A stretch of DNA of 64,000 bases from Bacillota bacterium (lineage in GTDB: Bacteria; Bacillota; Clostridia; Lachnospirales; Lachnospiraceae): the NCBI GenBank assembly GCA_023418475.1, contig JAEZZO010000009.1, forward strand, positions 62,001 through 126,000, written 5' to 3'. The notes below the pieces were generated by a model. That model searched no databases. It was not told the DNA's origin and saw only the letters and a program-made list of their open reading frames with translations. Within the stretch, counting starts at the first letter, position 1, and the number at the start of each line of letters is the position of its first letter. Positions 37,129-45,971 of the stretch are shown here, in pieces. The translations under genes and the position numbers were made by a program.

Positions 37129-37388
37129 GGAAACCTCCTCAGCTGTAAATCGAGTGATCATTCCTCAATCTTCTCTTTCTTCTATGCTATGCCGGCTTTT
37201 TCCTTTCCATGATATCTCTTCGTGAGTATCTTGTAATGTATTTCTCTCCGCTACATCTTTTTATATACATTAATTTAGAGCCTTTTATTAATTTTTAATT
37301 ACCAAGCATCCATACCCTGATAAAACAGCTTGTAATGCTATTCCAATAGTATCAACCGTTCCGCCGGCAGCTGCACATAAGGTGGCAG

Positions 37389-38387
37389 TTATTTCTGATG
37401 AAGTGTATTCTGTATGGTTTTCGGTACTTTCCACCAAATTGATTGTTTTGCCGCATTTTCCGCTTTCAACAGGTATTGTATTTCAAAGGGAGCCTCCGAC
37501 ATATCCTCTAATTGCATTCTTGCGGTATTTTGACCTTTCTGATAGGCCGGCAGAATATCATGCGCCCTAATTCCAACATATTTCACCGTATCCTTCACCG
37601 GCTCCATCGTCTCCAGGCAAAGGTTCCAGTCCTTTGCATAGATTACTGTTTCTTCCCTTTTCTCGATTTCTGAAATATTCTTACACCCGGTCAGCTGTGC
37701 CGTATATTTTCTCAGTGGTTTTATAAAAACATCCTTCGTACTTCCCTGTTCAATCAGTATTCCATTCTCCATGACCAGCAAGGTACTGCAAAATTTATAT
37801 ATTTCATCCCGATTGTGTGATACAAAGATAACATACCCCTCATAATCCTTTAGGAATTTTATCATATCCTGCTGCAGAATATCCTTCAAATATCCATCCA
37901 ATGCGGAAAACGGTTCATCTAACAGAATCACATCCGGTTCATAGGCCATAATTCTTGCAAGTGCCACTCGTTGCTGCTGACCACCGGAGAGCTCTGTGGG
38001 CAGCCTTTTCCCAAGGCAATCAAGTTGAAACCGTTCCATCATGGAATTAACCAGTTCCTTCTTTTTTTGCCTGTCTTTGATTTTGATCCCGGCAGCTATA
38101 TTTTCTTCCACATTCATGTTTGGAAATAATGCATAATTCTGAAACAGATAACCAATATTTCTTTGCTGCGGTTTTATATTAATTTTCTCAGACGATTGAT
38201 ATAGCGTTTTATCATCGATTACCAGCTTTCCCTCATCTGGTGTCGCAATTCCTGCAATCGCTTTCAGTGTCATACTCTTTCCGCAGCCGGAGGCCCCAAG
38301 AATACCAATTCGGTGATCCGATGACTTAAAATCCATATCTAGTACAAAATTACCCAGCTTCTTTTGCAGTCTCATCTGAATGGACAT
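37389..38387 (-). CDS. modC: Molybdate ABC transporter ATPase
   Basis: 332 aa. Walker A GASGCGKSMT, signature LSGGQQQR, Walker B VILLDEPFSALD, H-loop VSHNRDE; C-terminal domain of the ModC/TOBE kind (about 245-332). GGGAGGAGGATCATA precedes the ATG. Energises molybdate import for the nitrogenase cofactor. The reading frame stops at TAA 37389-37391, but the next 16 codons in the same frame (LPPYVQLPAERLILLE) read like the normal end of the family before a TAG at 37338-37340. Confidence 0.92.
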   Translation of the reverse strand: MSIQMRLQKKLGNFVLDMDFKSSDHRIGILGASGCGKSMTLKAIAGIATPDEGKLVIDDKTLYQSSEKINIKPQQRNIGYLFQNYALFPNMNVEENIAAGIKIKDRQKKKELVNSMMERFQLDCLGKRLPTELSGGQQQRVALARIMAYEPDVILLDEPFSALDGYLKDILQQDMIKFLKDYEGYVIFVSHNRDEIYKFCSTLLVMENGILIEQGSTKDVFIKPLRKYTAQLTGCKNISEIEKREETVIYAKDWNLCLETMEPVKDTVKYVGIRAHDILPAYQKGQNTARMQLEDMSEAPFEIQYLLKAENAAKQSIWWKVPKTIQNTLHQK

Positions 38388-38400
38388 TATGATCCTCCTC

Positions 38401-38455
38401 CCTTTGATCCCATCTACATAACCTACATCGATCTTTTGTCGGGTTAATCATGGAA
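38401..38455. repeat. Partial family-B repeat
   Basis: ATCTACATAACCTACATCGATC and TTTTGTCGGGTTAATCATGG match the right half of the family-B copies near 39.4 and 6.7 kb. Confidence 0.45.
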
Positions 38456-38499
38456 TGCTCCTACCGAGATCTCCTGTGGATAATGATACTTTTATACAG

Positions 38500-39204
38500 T
38501 TACCACCGTTTTAAGTATTTTAACTTTTTACCGGTAACCAAATTCATCCCTGCAATTATGACAAATGAAATTATCAGAATAATGATTACCCAGAAGCCAG
38601 CCTCTTCATAATTTCCATCTTTCATTACAACTGCTATTTTCTGGGAAACAGTTGCCGTCTTACCTGGAATATTACCGGCAAGCATTGAAGTCGCTCCATA
38701 TTCGCCCATCGCTCTGGCGAAGGTTAAGATTGTTCCTGACGCAATACCCGGCCCTGCGGATGGAATCACAATTTTACGGAATATTTTAATTTCAGGCATT
38801 CCAAGTGTTCGAGCTGCGTAAACCAGATTTATATCAACCTGTTCAAAAGCAGCTCTGGCATTTCGATACATTAATGGAAAGGAAATTATGAAAGCTGCCA
38901 GCACGCAACCCACCCAGGTCTGCACTATTTTAATTCCGCATTCCTGTTCCAGGAACATTCCAAGTATTCGTTTTCTGCTAAATAGCAGGAGCAGGAAAAA
39001 ACCAGCCACTGTCGGAGGCATTACCATTGGCATTGTGAGTATTCCATCTGCAATCGCCTTCCATCTCGGCCCCGTCTTCATAATAGACCTAGCAGCAAAG
39101 ATTCCAAAGAAAAATGATGTAATCGTAGCAACTGCAGCTGTCTTCATTGTAATAAACAAAGGACTCCAGTCAAGCCCCGACCAATTTTCCAAGTATGTCT
39201 GCAT
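38500..39204 (-). CDS. modB: Molybdate ABC transporter permease
   Basis: 234 aa, five or six predicted membrane helices; EAA-type loop AARTLGMPEIKIFRKIVIPSAGPG. Pairs with ModC and ModA. ModB-type family signatures are clear (PMVMPPTVAGFFLLLLF; FARAMGEYGATSMLAGN). Confidence 0.92.
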   Translation of the reverse strand: MQTYLENWSGLDWSPLFITMKTAAVATITSFFFGIFAARSIMKTGPRWKAIADGILTMPMVMPPTVAGFFLLLLFSRKRILGMFLEQECGIKIVQTWVGCVLAAFIISFPLMYRNARAAFEQVDINLVYAARTLGMPEIKIFRKIVIPSAGPGIASGTILTFARAMGEYGATSMLAGNIPGKTATVSQKIAVVMKDGNYEEAGFWVIIILIISFVIIAGMNLVTGKKLKYLKRW

Positions 39205-39321
39205 ATTTTACTCCAATTCTATATTCGGGTGTTAAAAGCATTAAATATTTTACCGATTAATATAGGTACACTCCTATTCATGTACATAGCCCGAATTAAG
39301 CTTTGCTGTGCGAATTATTAG

Positions 39322-39450
39322 ATTAGCCCTACAAAAGCCTAAAAACCGAGGTAAGGCCTGCTTATTCCAAGCCTTGTTACCTACTCATAATTTGCCGGAT
39401 GGATGTGAGTGTATCCATCTTCATAACCTGCATCAATCTTTTGCCAAACT
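39322..39450. repeat. Family-B repeat with an extra inner hairpin
   Basis: Left module ACAAAAGCCTAAAAACC, right module TTTGCCGGATGGATGTGAGTG and CATCTTCATAACCTGCATC. Between them an inverted repeat AGGTAAGGC/GCCTTGTTACCT is inserted. Fills the gap between modA and modB. Confidence 0.6.
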
Positions 39451-39459
39451 AATATTCTA

Positions 39460-40449
39460 TTAATCCTTTACCTCTGTATCAAAGCCATAATTTTGATAGA
39501 TAGTCTTTGCATCATCAGAAAGCATATATTGAAGAAAGTCAGCCGCTGCCTTTTTCTCCAGTTCATCTGCATCGGAATTCTTTACCTGACATACAGGATA
39601 TATAATATCTCCTGTCAGGTCACGGCTTACCTTCTCAAGTATCTTTAGCGTAAAGCCTTGTTTTGTATATTTTATATAGTCCGAATAATAACAGGTTGCC
39701 ACTTCATTCGATCCTTCTGATACAGCCTGTGCAGCTGCACCAACCGTATCACATTCATTGATCTCAACACCTCCCAGGGCTTTGGAGACCTGCTGTGTTG
39801 TAATCAGTGATGAATCCTCTGCTTTTTTCAGCACGCCTAATGCAATCAGAGCTTTTCTTGTATAATTTCCTGCCGGAACCGTTCCCCCTGGTATAGCAAG
39901 ACTGCCTGCCTTCATTATATTTGCTATTCCTGTTACCGCTGTCTTGCTTCCTTCGTAGGTCATCACGATCAATTGATTGTTAACCAGATTATGCCTTGTA
40001 CCCTCCATAAGCAGCTGATCCTTATCCTGCAGTGTATCTACCTGTTTCTGGGCTGCCGATAAGAATAAATCACATCCGCCTGCCTCCTCAATCTGAGCCA
40101 GAAGAGTGCCTGAGCTGTCATAAACAGCAGAAATTTTCACATTGGGTTGTTGTTGATTATACTTTGCAATCACCTCTGCCATTGCATCACTCATACTGTT
40201 TGCTGCAAATAAATATACCGTTGTAGTGTCGAATTTATCCGCCACTTTTCTGTCTGCGTCCGCGGTTGGCTGTGCGGCTTCTGTGGGTATCTGTGTCGCA
40301 GTTGTTGTTGCTTGTGCAGCCGGTGCAGTAGCAGACACTGCTTCCGAGGCTATGGAAGCTTTCGTGTTTACACAACCGGATAATATACCCGCTGCAAGAA
40401 TAATTACTGCCAAAAAAGTCATAATTTTTTTGATCATTTTTCTCTCCAT
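39460..40449 (-). CDS. modA: Molybdate-binding lipoprotein
   Basis: 329 aa from ATG 40449, preceded by GGAGGAAAGA (40461 overlaps this site; 40437 is another candidate). Lipobox LSGC, an Ala/Thr-rich linker of about 40 residues, then a ModA domain with FAANSMSDAMAEVIAKY and FLSAAQKQVDTL. Captures molybdate (or tungstate) outside the membrane. Adjacent to nif, so molybdate is the probable substrate. Confidence 0.93.
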   Translation of the reverse strand: MERKMIKKIMTFLAVIILAAGILSGCVNTKASIASEAVSATAPAAQATTTATQIPTEAAQPTADADRKVADKFDTTTVYLFAANSMSDAMAEVIAKYNQQQPNVKISAVYDSSGTLLAQIEEAGGCDLFLSAAQKQVDTLQDKDQLLMEGTRHNLVNNQLIVMTYEGSKTAVTGIANIMKAGSLAIPGGTVPAGNYTRKALIALGVLKKAEDSSLITTQQVSKALGGVEINECDTVGAAAQAVSEGSNEVATCYYSDYIKYTKQGFTLKILEKVSRDLTGDIIYPVCQVKNSDADELEKKAAADFLQYMLSDDAKTIYQNYGFDTEVKD

Positions 40450-40674
40450 TCTTTCCTCCATTCCTGCGCCTTTGTTATGCGCGGTTAAGCATGTATTAAA
40501 GATGATACAGTTAAGGGGTTACAAATATATGCTTTTTCTGTTTCCTGAAATCGTAAATATCATAACACCTTCCGTGGTATCGGTAAAATTATTAGATGAA
40601 ATCCCGGTTTCCTGTATCATTAGGAATTACTAATGTTGAGAATATATCTTAATTACAGTATAAAGAAGTATTTT

Positions 40675-41589
40675 TCAGCCAATCTGTAAACTATGTACTG
40701 CCTCGGCCTTTTTATTTTTACTTCGATTGATTACGATATCAAAAAAATCCTCCATATCAGAAGTAATGTATTTATTCTTTGAATAGGTGATCATAAGTTT
40801 TCTGTCAAGCTGCATTCTCTCAACCTTCAGGTAACGGATGTACCCATCTCTCAGCTGTTCTTTAATTAACTCATACGGAAGTACGGAAATTCCCATATCA
40901 TTATGTACCGCATGAACTAAGGCGGAGGTACTATTGCTTTCCCAGTATGGTTCTGCCTTAAGTCCGAGCCTTATCATATTCTGGTCAAATAAATCTCTGA
41001 CTCCTGCTCCCTTTTCCCTTAAAAGAAGCTTCTCGTTGATAATCTCTTCCGGTCTTAAGCTTCTTTTTTGCTGCCACTTTGTAGCCATAGAGGATACAAA
41101 TAATATTCGATCCTGTTTAAAAAAAATTTCTTCCAGAAGGTCTTTCTCAGAAGCCTCTTCCATTAGCGCGAAATCAATTTTATTAGCTCTCAGCATCTCC
41201 TTTAGAGCTGAGGCGCGGTTAACATGTAATAATACCTCAACATTTTTATGATTTTCCTTAAATTCATTAATAAATTCATAAATCATACTTTCTCCGACTG
41301 TAAAATTCACACCAATTCGGATATTATAATCCACCGGCTTATTAAGTTCTCCTTCTAATTCCTTGCACTGCGTAATTATTCTGTTGGCATAATCATAAAG
41401 GATTCTACCGGATTCTGTTATATACAGCTTATGATACAGTCTCTCAAAAAGCTCACAATGATAATATTGCTCCATTTCCTTGACAGTCTGGCTAACAGCA
41501 GACTGGGTCATATATAATTTTTCTGCAGCTATTGTCATGCTCATCGTATGACAGACCGCCAGATATATCTTAAAATGCCTGATTGTCAT
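40675..41589 (-). CDS. LysR-family transcriptional regulator
   Basis: 304 aa. N-terminal LysR helix-turn-helix (residues 1-60; MTIAAEKLYMTQSAVSQTVKEME) and a PBP-type effector domain (about 88-290). It lies between the PqqD-like gene and modA in the same direction, so it may control modABC, nif or both; LysR-type regulators are often nitrogen or molybdate responsive, but no such specificity can be read from sequence. The 225-base gap to modA shows no clear promoter or riboswitch. Confidence 0.88.
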   Translation of the reverse strand: MTIRHFKIYLAVCHTMSMTIAAEKLYMTQSAVSQTVKEMEQYYHCELFERLYHKLYITESGRILYDYANRIITQCKELEGELNKPVDYNIRIGVNFTVGESMIYEFINEFKENHKNVEVLLHVNRASALKEMLRANKIDFALMEEASEKDLLEEIFFKQDRILFVSSMATKWQQKRSLRPEEIINEKLLLREKGAGVRDLFDQNMIRLGLKAEPYWESNSTSALVHAVHNDMGISVLPYELIKEQLRDGYIRYLKVERMQLDRKLMITYSKNKYITSDMEDFFDIVINRSKNKKAEAVHSLQIG

Positions 41590-41643
41590 TCATATCACCC
41601 TGTTTCTTATTTTATTTTCTTGTTTATTTGCTTATTAATTTTC

Positions 41644-41937
41644 TTATTTTTCTTTCTCTATCTCCACCACTCCTGCATGAAGCAGTTTGGCAAGCAACTC
41701 CTCCACCTCCATCCTAGCATCCTCTTCATCAATATCATTTCGAAGCATGACTGCCTCAACCATATCCTGGAGGGATGTCTTCTCCTTAAGTTTCAGCCAC
41801 AGAAAGCACCCCAGTTCATTCAGAGAATTCATACTTACAACTGCACCTGCCTCATCCTCTGTATGAAAAACATTAAACTCTCCGCCGAATTCCCTTAGAA
41901 TATATTCCTTCTTTATCAAGATGTTTTTAATTTCCAT
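41644..41937 (-). CDS. PqqD-like small protein
   Basis: 97 aa. Pattern of PqqD-fold proteins: VVSMNSLNELGCFLWLKL followed by a helical half with DIDEEDARMEVEELLAKLL. PqqD domains are peptide-binding elements that hand substrates to radical SAM enzymes. No precursor peptide or peptide-modifying radical SAM enzyme is near; the only radical SAM protein in the cluster is NifB. Last gene of the nif-linked accessory set, 35 bases after the GroEL-like gene. Confidence 0.7.
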   Translation of the reverse strand: MEIKNILIKKEYILREFGGEFNVFHTEDEAGAVVSMNSLNELGCFLWLKLKEKTSLQDMVEAVMLRNDIDEEDARMEVEELLAKLLHAGVVEIEKEK

Positions 41938-41972
41938 CGTATCTTCCTCTTTCTATAGCATAAACCAATCCA

Positions 41973-43604
41973 CTATCCTCTCATAATGGGAACCCCTTGC
42001 TTTTGCAGTGCAATATCTTCCCTGTCAGGGGATACACTAACCATCAATATTTGTGTATTTAGCCACTCATATACAACGCTTGCCGCCTGGTTGAGTGCAG
42101 TTACTACAGTCGTCACAGAATCAAATATACCTGCCTTTATCATATCAGTAAATTCATGAGTAACAACATTATAACCTATTTTTCCTGCCGAATTCTGTAT
42201 CCTTAGGATTGCTTCCTTCTCACCCAGACTCTCCTTGCGTAGAAGAGCTGATACAGGAGCCTTAAGTGCCTCCAATACCAGCCACTCCCCAAGACGTATT
42301 TCCTCCGTTTCATTGCTCTTTAACAGTTCTTTCTGCAACAAACCGGAAATAGCGGCAAGCGCACTTCCTCCGCCCGGCAATACACCTGCTCCTGCTGCTG
42401 TAATAAATGCAAGAGCCGATTGTATTCTATGTGTTTCCTCATGCATTTGTAGAAGTGAGGGTGCCCCTACTCTAATCACCGCTACTTTGCCCGTCAAATT
42501 GCCAATCCGCTCCCTGTACTGATTTTTATTCAATATTTCCGTATCTCCTGTTTCCATATGTTCTTTTATTTTTTTAATCTGTTTCATTCTCTTTTCCATA
42601 TTTCCTGCACCTCCCAGGAAAAGTATCTTATTCTTTTCAATTCGGATTTCTGAGGTTCTTCCAAGGTCGGAAAGTGTGGCTGTCTCGAGTGTAAGAGGAT
42701 GATTACCGGTAAATAACGTACCGCCGGTATATACCGACAGATCCTCCAGCATATCTGCTTTTCTTCTTCCAATTCCCGGAATTTTAATAACTGCAGCGCG
42801 AAATATTTTTTTATTAATATTTTGAAGAAAAAGGGTTAGCGCTTCTTCTTTTATATCTTCGGCGACAATAATCAGTGCCTCATTTGCAGCTACTATCTGT
42901 TCGAGAAGGGGTAGGAGTTTGGAAAACTTTGTAATGGTTTGATCGGTCAAAAGTATATAAGGTTTATAAAATATTGTAACACCTTTCTCCTTTTCCAGGC
43001 GCAGCTGCTCGGACAAATAACCGCCCGTTATTTCAAAGCCTTCCCTGATCTCCAATTCTGTCGATAATCCATGCCCCTCTTTCACAAGAACAGTCCCGCT
43101 TTTTCCTACCTTTTCATATGCCTCGAAAATGAGATGCGCCAATTCTTCCTCCGCCAACTCATATTGCAGTGCCCTCATAAGACCGTCTCTTGTAAAAGGC
43201 TCTGCCATTTCTTTTATTTTTTCTTCTATCACAGGAATTATTTTTTTTAAACCACGTCCTAATATCACCGGATTGGCTCCTCCTGCTATCAAACGTTTCG
43301 CCTGATAGATCATTTCCCGAATAAAGATAAGGGTCAGTACAGATCCGTCCCCTGCAATACATTCCGTATTCAGGGCAGCCTCCTTTGCCAGCTGTATTCC
43401 TTCATCGACAAATAAATCCTTAGATTTTAAGTTTCGTAATATGGAACTGGTTTGAGCCGAAAGCAGCAGATTTCCGTTTTCGTCATCCATGACTGCATTC
43501 GTACCACCAGGCCCGTAGGTACCTAACAGAAGACGGTAAACCTCTTGTATTCCTGCCGCCAGGGATTCTCTCGCTTCTTCCGCTGTTTTAAATGCTTTTA
43601 TCAT
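41973..43604 (-). CDS. Divergent GroEL-like chaperonin, nif-linked
   Basis: 543 aa from ATG 43604 (GAGGGAAAAT upstream). Group I chaperonin layout: TYGPGGTNAVM (GroEL TLGPKGRNV), AGDGSVLTLIF (GroEL AGDGTTTAT, Asp86 retained), apical domain, and VLPGGGSALAA. The position of catalytic GroEL Asp398 (VEDAL) is Ser396 here (IQSAL). The C-terminal GGM tail is missing; it ends VPIMRG. No groES is next to it. It is therefore likely a specialised paralog with weak or altered ATP turnover, perhaps for nitrogenase subunits. General chaperonin function is improbable (inference). Confidence 0.85.
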   Translation of the reverse strand: MIKAFKTAEEARESLAAGIQEVYRLLLGTYGPGGTNAVMDDENGNLLLSAQTSSILRNLKSKDLFVDEGIQLAKEAALNTECIAGDGSVLTLIFIREMIYQAKRLIAGGANPVILGRGLKKIIPVIEEKIKEMAEPFTRDGLMRALQYELAEEELAHLIFEAYEKVGKSGTVLVKEGHGLSTELEIREGFEITGGYLSEQLRLEKEKGVTIFYKPYILLTDQTITKFSKLLPLLEQIVAANEALIIVAEDIKEEALTLFLQNINKKIFRAAVIKIPGIGRRKADMLEDLSVYTGGTLFTGNHPLTLETATLSDLGRTSEIRIEKNKILFLGGAGNMEKRMKQIKKIKEHMETGDTEILNKNQYRERIGNLTGKVAVIRVGAPSLLQMHEETHRIQSALAFITAAGAGVLPGGGSALAAISGLLQKELLKSNETEEIRLGEWLVLEALKAPVSALLRKESLGEKEAILRIQNSAGKIGYNVVTHEFTDMIKAGIFDSVTTVVTALNQAASVVYEWLNTQILMVSVSPDREDIALQKQGVPIMRG

Positions 43605-43717
43605 ATTTTCCCTCATTCCTGCGCATGTTTTGTGTGCATATTAAGTTTGCGCCAAGGATTACGTAGGCACAAACTACTCTCATTTCTTAATCTGTTAGAA
43701 GCTTGCAAAATCCTGTC

Positions 43718-44146
43718 TTATATTGCAAACATCGTCTGATCACCAATCAGTTCAAAGCTGTATAAAGTATCCGTAAGCTCCCTCTGTGCAAATATCAAAA
43801 GTTCATGATACAGTTCCTTATCGCCCTGATATTGTATGGTAACTAGTATGCTGAAGGTTTTATCTTCCCTCCCTGTTTTATATAATTCGCATTTTACTTC
43901 GGTATCCTCTGTGATTTTATATTTCGGATTAAGGCCGATATAAGCCACTTCACAAAAAGACATAACGCAGTTACCAAGGGTAATTCCTTCCTGGAGAAAA
44001 GCCTGAAAAGATGCACAAAAGCCTTCCGGTGTGGTTTCAAATAGTTTCTTTCCTTCCTTATTTAACTGCTCATAAAATTTTTTACCTAAAAGCATCTTAC
44101 AAGTTAATTCTTCCTGTACGGTACCTACCTTTGTACATTGTGTCAT
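43718..44146 (-). CDS. Unknown protein, nif-linked
   Basis: 142 aa, not recognised. Soluble, with four scattered cysteines; the central part (ALIGLNPKYKI-like region YIGLNPKYKITEDTEVKCEL) looks like alternating beta strands. Its ATG overlaps the stop of the repeat protein encoded upstream (ATGA, 4 bases), so the two are co-translated and may work together. Situated between the chaperonin-like and YENG-repeat genes in the nif transcript. Confidence 0.65.
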   Translation of the reverse strand: MTQCTKVGTVQEELTCKMLLGKKFYEQLNKEGKKLFETTPEGFCASFQAFLQEGITLGNCVMSFCEVAYIGLNPKYKITEDTEVKCELYKTGREDKTFSILVTIQYQGDKELYHELLIFAQRELTDTLYSFELIGDQTMFAI

Positions 44147-45141
44147 AAAGCTTCCTTCCTTTCTTTCTCGAAACGCCTGCAGCCGCTGCAGCCACTGCAG
44201 CCTGTTGCCTCTGTCAGAGCAATTAAATTCTTAAGAAGCAGCTCCGTTCTTAGTTGACTTCCTGTTATTAGAAATTCATGTGTCAAACTGTCGCTGTCTG
44301 CTACTAGCAACCTTCCCTTCAAAAAATCCAGTTTGATAGGAATGATTTCCGTTTTATCTGCATCCGTCATACTCATTCGATCTTCCGGAACAATCCGTAT
44401 CTCCTGCTTGCCATCCTTTATAATTACTGCTGTGACTGCAGATTTCAGGGATTTTATTCTGCCATCCTCATAAAAGCTTAAGGAACTGCTGCCATCTCCA
44501 ATACCGATTGCCTGGTTGTCGTATACATAATAATCTGTTTCTGCAATTGTTATTCTTGCAGGCTTATCCGGTTCAACCGACTGCAGAGTGCCATTTTCAT
44601 AAAAGCATATCTCATATCGGACCCTGATTGATCCTGCCGGTGTATAAACGATAATATTTTCTCCCGGCCAAAGCATAATACTCTTAATTACTCCGGAATC
44701 ATAAAACTGAATGCAGCTAATTCTGCCTTTGTACGTCTGTCCATACGCATCCACTTCACAAATACCAAGTCTTTCTGCCTCATCCTCTTCCGACCAGTAA
44801 GCACTGATCATTCCATAGGATAAAAAGAAACGATGTAAATGGCCTGACGGATAAAAGGTAACTAATTCTGCCTTCCTTCTTCCGACAGGTGTATTTATTT
44901 CCTGCTGTTCCTCCAAATATACGGATTTTAATGCTCCATTGCGGTAGAATTTAACGGCATCTCTATAGCGTGTGCGAAAATCCTCCTCCCTGTATTTTGG
45001 TATGTAGGTTTCACCCTGGTAAGAGATTTCATTCCGCTCTCCAAACATACAGGATAAAAGCTTACCATTATGGTCTACTGTTTCCCCGACTACACCGCGA
45101 AGCAGTCCGACACTTGTGTAATAATTTTTATCTTCCTGCAT
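44143..45141 (-). CDS. YENG-repeat (MORN/YwqK-like) protein with C-terminal cysteine cluster
   Basis: 332 aa. At least five repeats of the form aromatic-x-x-G-x-(L/I)-x-S(L/V/I), for example FYRNGALKSV, FYPSGHLHRF, FYDSGVIKSI, FYENGTLQSV and FYEDGRIKSL, roughly every 35-45 residues. Such repeats form beta hairpins and act as scaffolds. The C-terminus carries GCSGCSGCRRFEKE, three cysteines spaced by two, able to bind a metal or Fe-S cluster. No signal peptide. I do not know a characterised homolog; position within nif genes suggests a role in nitrogenase assembly (inference). Confidence 0.7.
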   Translation of the reverse strand: MQEDKNYYTSVGLLRGVVGETVDHNGKLLSCMFGERNEISYQGETYIPKYREEDFRTRYRDAVKFYRNGALKSVYLEEQQEINTPVGRRKAELVTFYPSGHLHRFFLSYGMISAYWSEEDEAERLGICEVDAYGQTYKGRISCIQFYDSGVIKSIMLWPGENIIVYTPAGSIRVRYEICFYENGTLQSVEPDKPARITIAETDYYVYDNQAIGIGDGSSSLSFYEDGRIKSLKSAVTAVIIKDGKQEIRIVPEDRMSMTDADKTEIIPIKLDFLKGRLLVADSDSLTHEFLITGSQLRTELLLKNLIALTEATGCSGCSGCRRFEKERKEAL

Positions 45142-45301
45142 GTACAGCCTCCTATTCTTTACAGTATTTATGTTTCCCTGTATTTTAACATCAATTTCTC
45201 ATGTTGCTTATTTAGCCCCTGGGTTAATATTAACCATCAAATCATAATAACTAACTGCCAAACCTGAAGATTTTTTTATATCCATATTGCTGCGAAACAA
45301 C

Positions 45302-45934
45302 CTATTTATGTGTAATCAATATCTGACATGCTCCGCTCTCCTGCTTTGCTTCCATATTAAGTGCATTTTCCTCCACATAATGCTCCAGCCAGGGCATTAG
45401 ATGATCACACTGAATGACGAGGGAATAGAATAAATCATTTTCAAAAAAAGGCAACAGCATCTTTTTACTTGATAAATCAGGATGATATTTGATTGCTTTA
45501 CGAAAATCCAAATAGTAATTTCCTTCATCATCCGTCGGAATTGGTCTGGGTGGTATAATATCCGTTTCCTCTTCCATTACATTCTGCTCGGCTATGAAAT
45601 CCTCAAAGATAGCATCAAATAATGCCTTACTGATTTCATCCGCTTCAAATACCTCCAGTCCGGTTCTGCATAAGGTATGATAGGGTATTCCGACAATTTC
45701 GCTGCCAACCAGATATTGACAGCTGCGTTCCAGGATGTTTTTAGCAATAAAAACAGCAATCTGCCTTACAGCAATAGTGCTTCGCGTATTGAATTTAGTA
45801 TCTGCAGGGAAACGGTCAACCATTGTCCAATCTACCTGTTTCTCATAAATCAGAATTTCTTTTATCGAAAAAAAATCTGCCAATTTCCCATCCAAGCCTA
45901 CTGCCAACGCTATTCGATCCATTGTTTTCTCCAT
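45302..45934 (-). CDS. AnfO-like nitrogenase accessory protein
   Basis: 210 aa. Resembles the AnfO family (Fe-only nitrogenase accessory): start RIALAVGLDGKLADFFSIKE, then LVGSEIVGIPYHTLCRTGLEVFEAD, the most typical part. The N-terminal half looks like a NifX-type cofactor-binding fold. No Fe-only nitrogenase genes (anfDGK) are present, so here it accompanies a Mo nitrogenase. AGGAGGATTGT precedes the ATG. Assigned by pattern, not by alignment. Confidence 0.65.
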   Translation of the reverse strand: MEKTMDRIALAVGLDGKLADFFSIKEILIYEKQVDWTMVDRFPADTKFNTRSTIAVRQIAVFIAKNILERSCQYLVGSEIVGIPYHTLCRTGLEVFEADEISKALFDAIFEDFIAEQNVMEEETDIIPPRPIPTDDEGNYYLDFRKAIKYHPDLSSKKMLLPFFENDLFYSLVIQCDHLMPWLEHYVEENALNMEAKQESGACQILITHK

Positions 45935-45971
45935 ACAATCCTCCTATCAAGATACCGCAAAGCGACATCTC

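Noticed and set aside
37300..37400. A different minus-strand frame downstream of modC, reading an Ala/Gly-rich tail ending GYGCLVIKN
   Set aside because: It has no start codon or ribosome site and overlaps the end of modC; likely chance, while the modC frame itself gives a better explanation.
40450..40674. Molybdenum-cofactor riboswitch or ModE box upstream of modA
   Set aside because: No recognisable conserved helices or palindromic ModE site could be made out.
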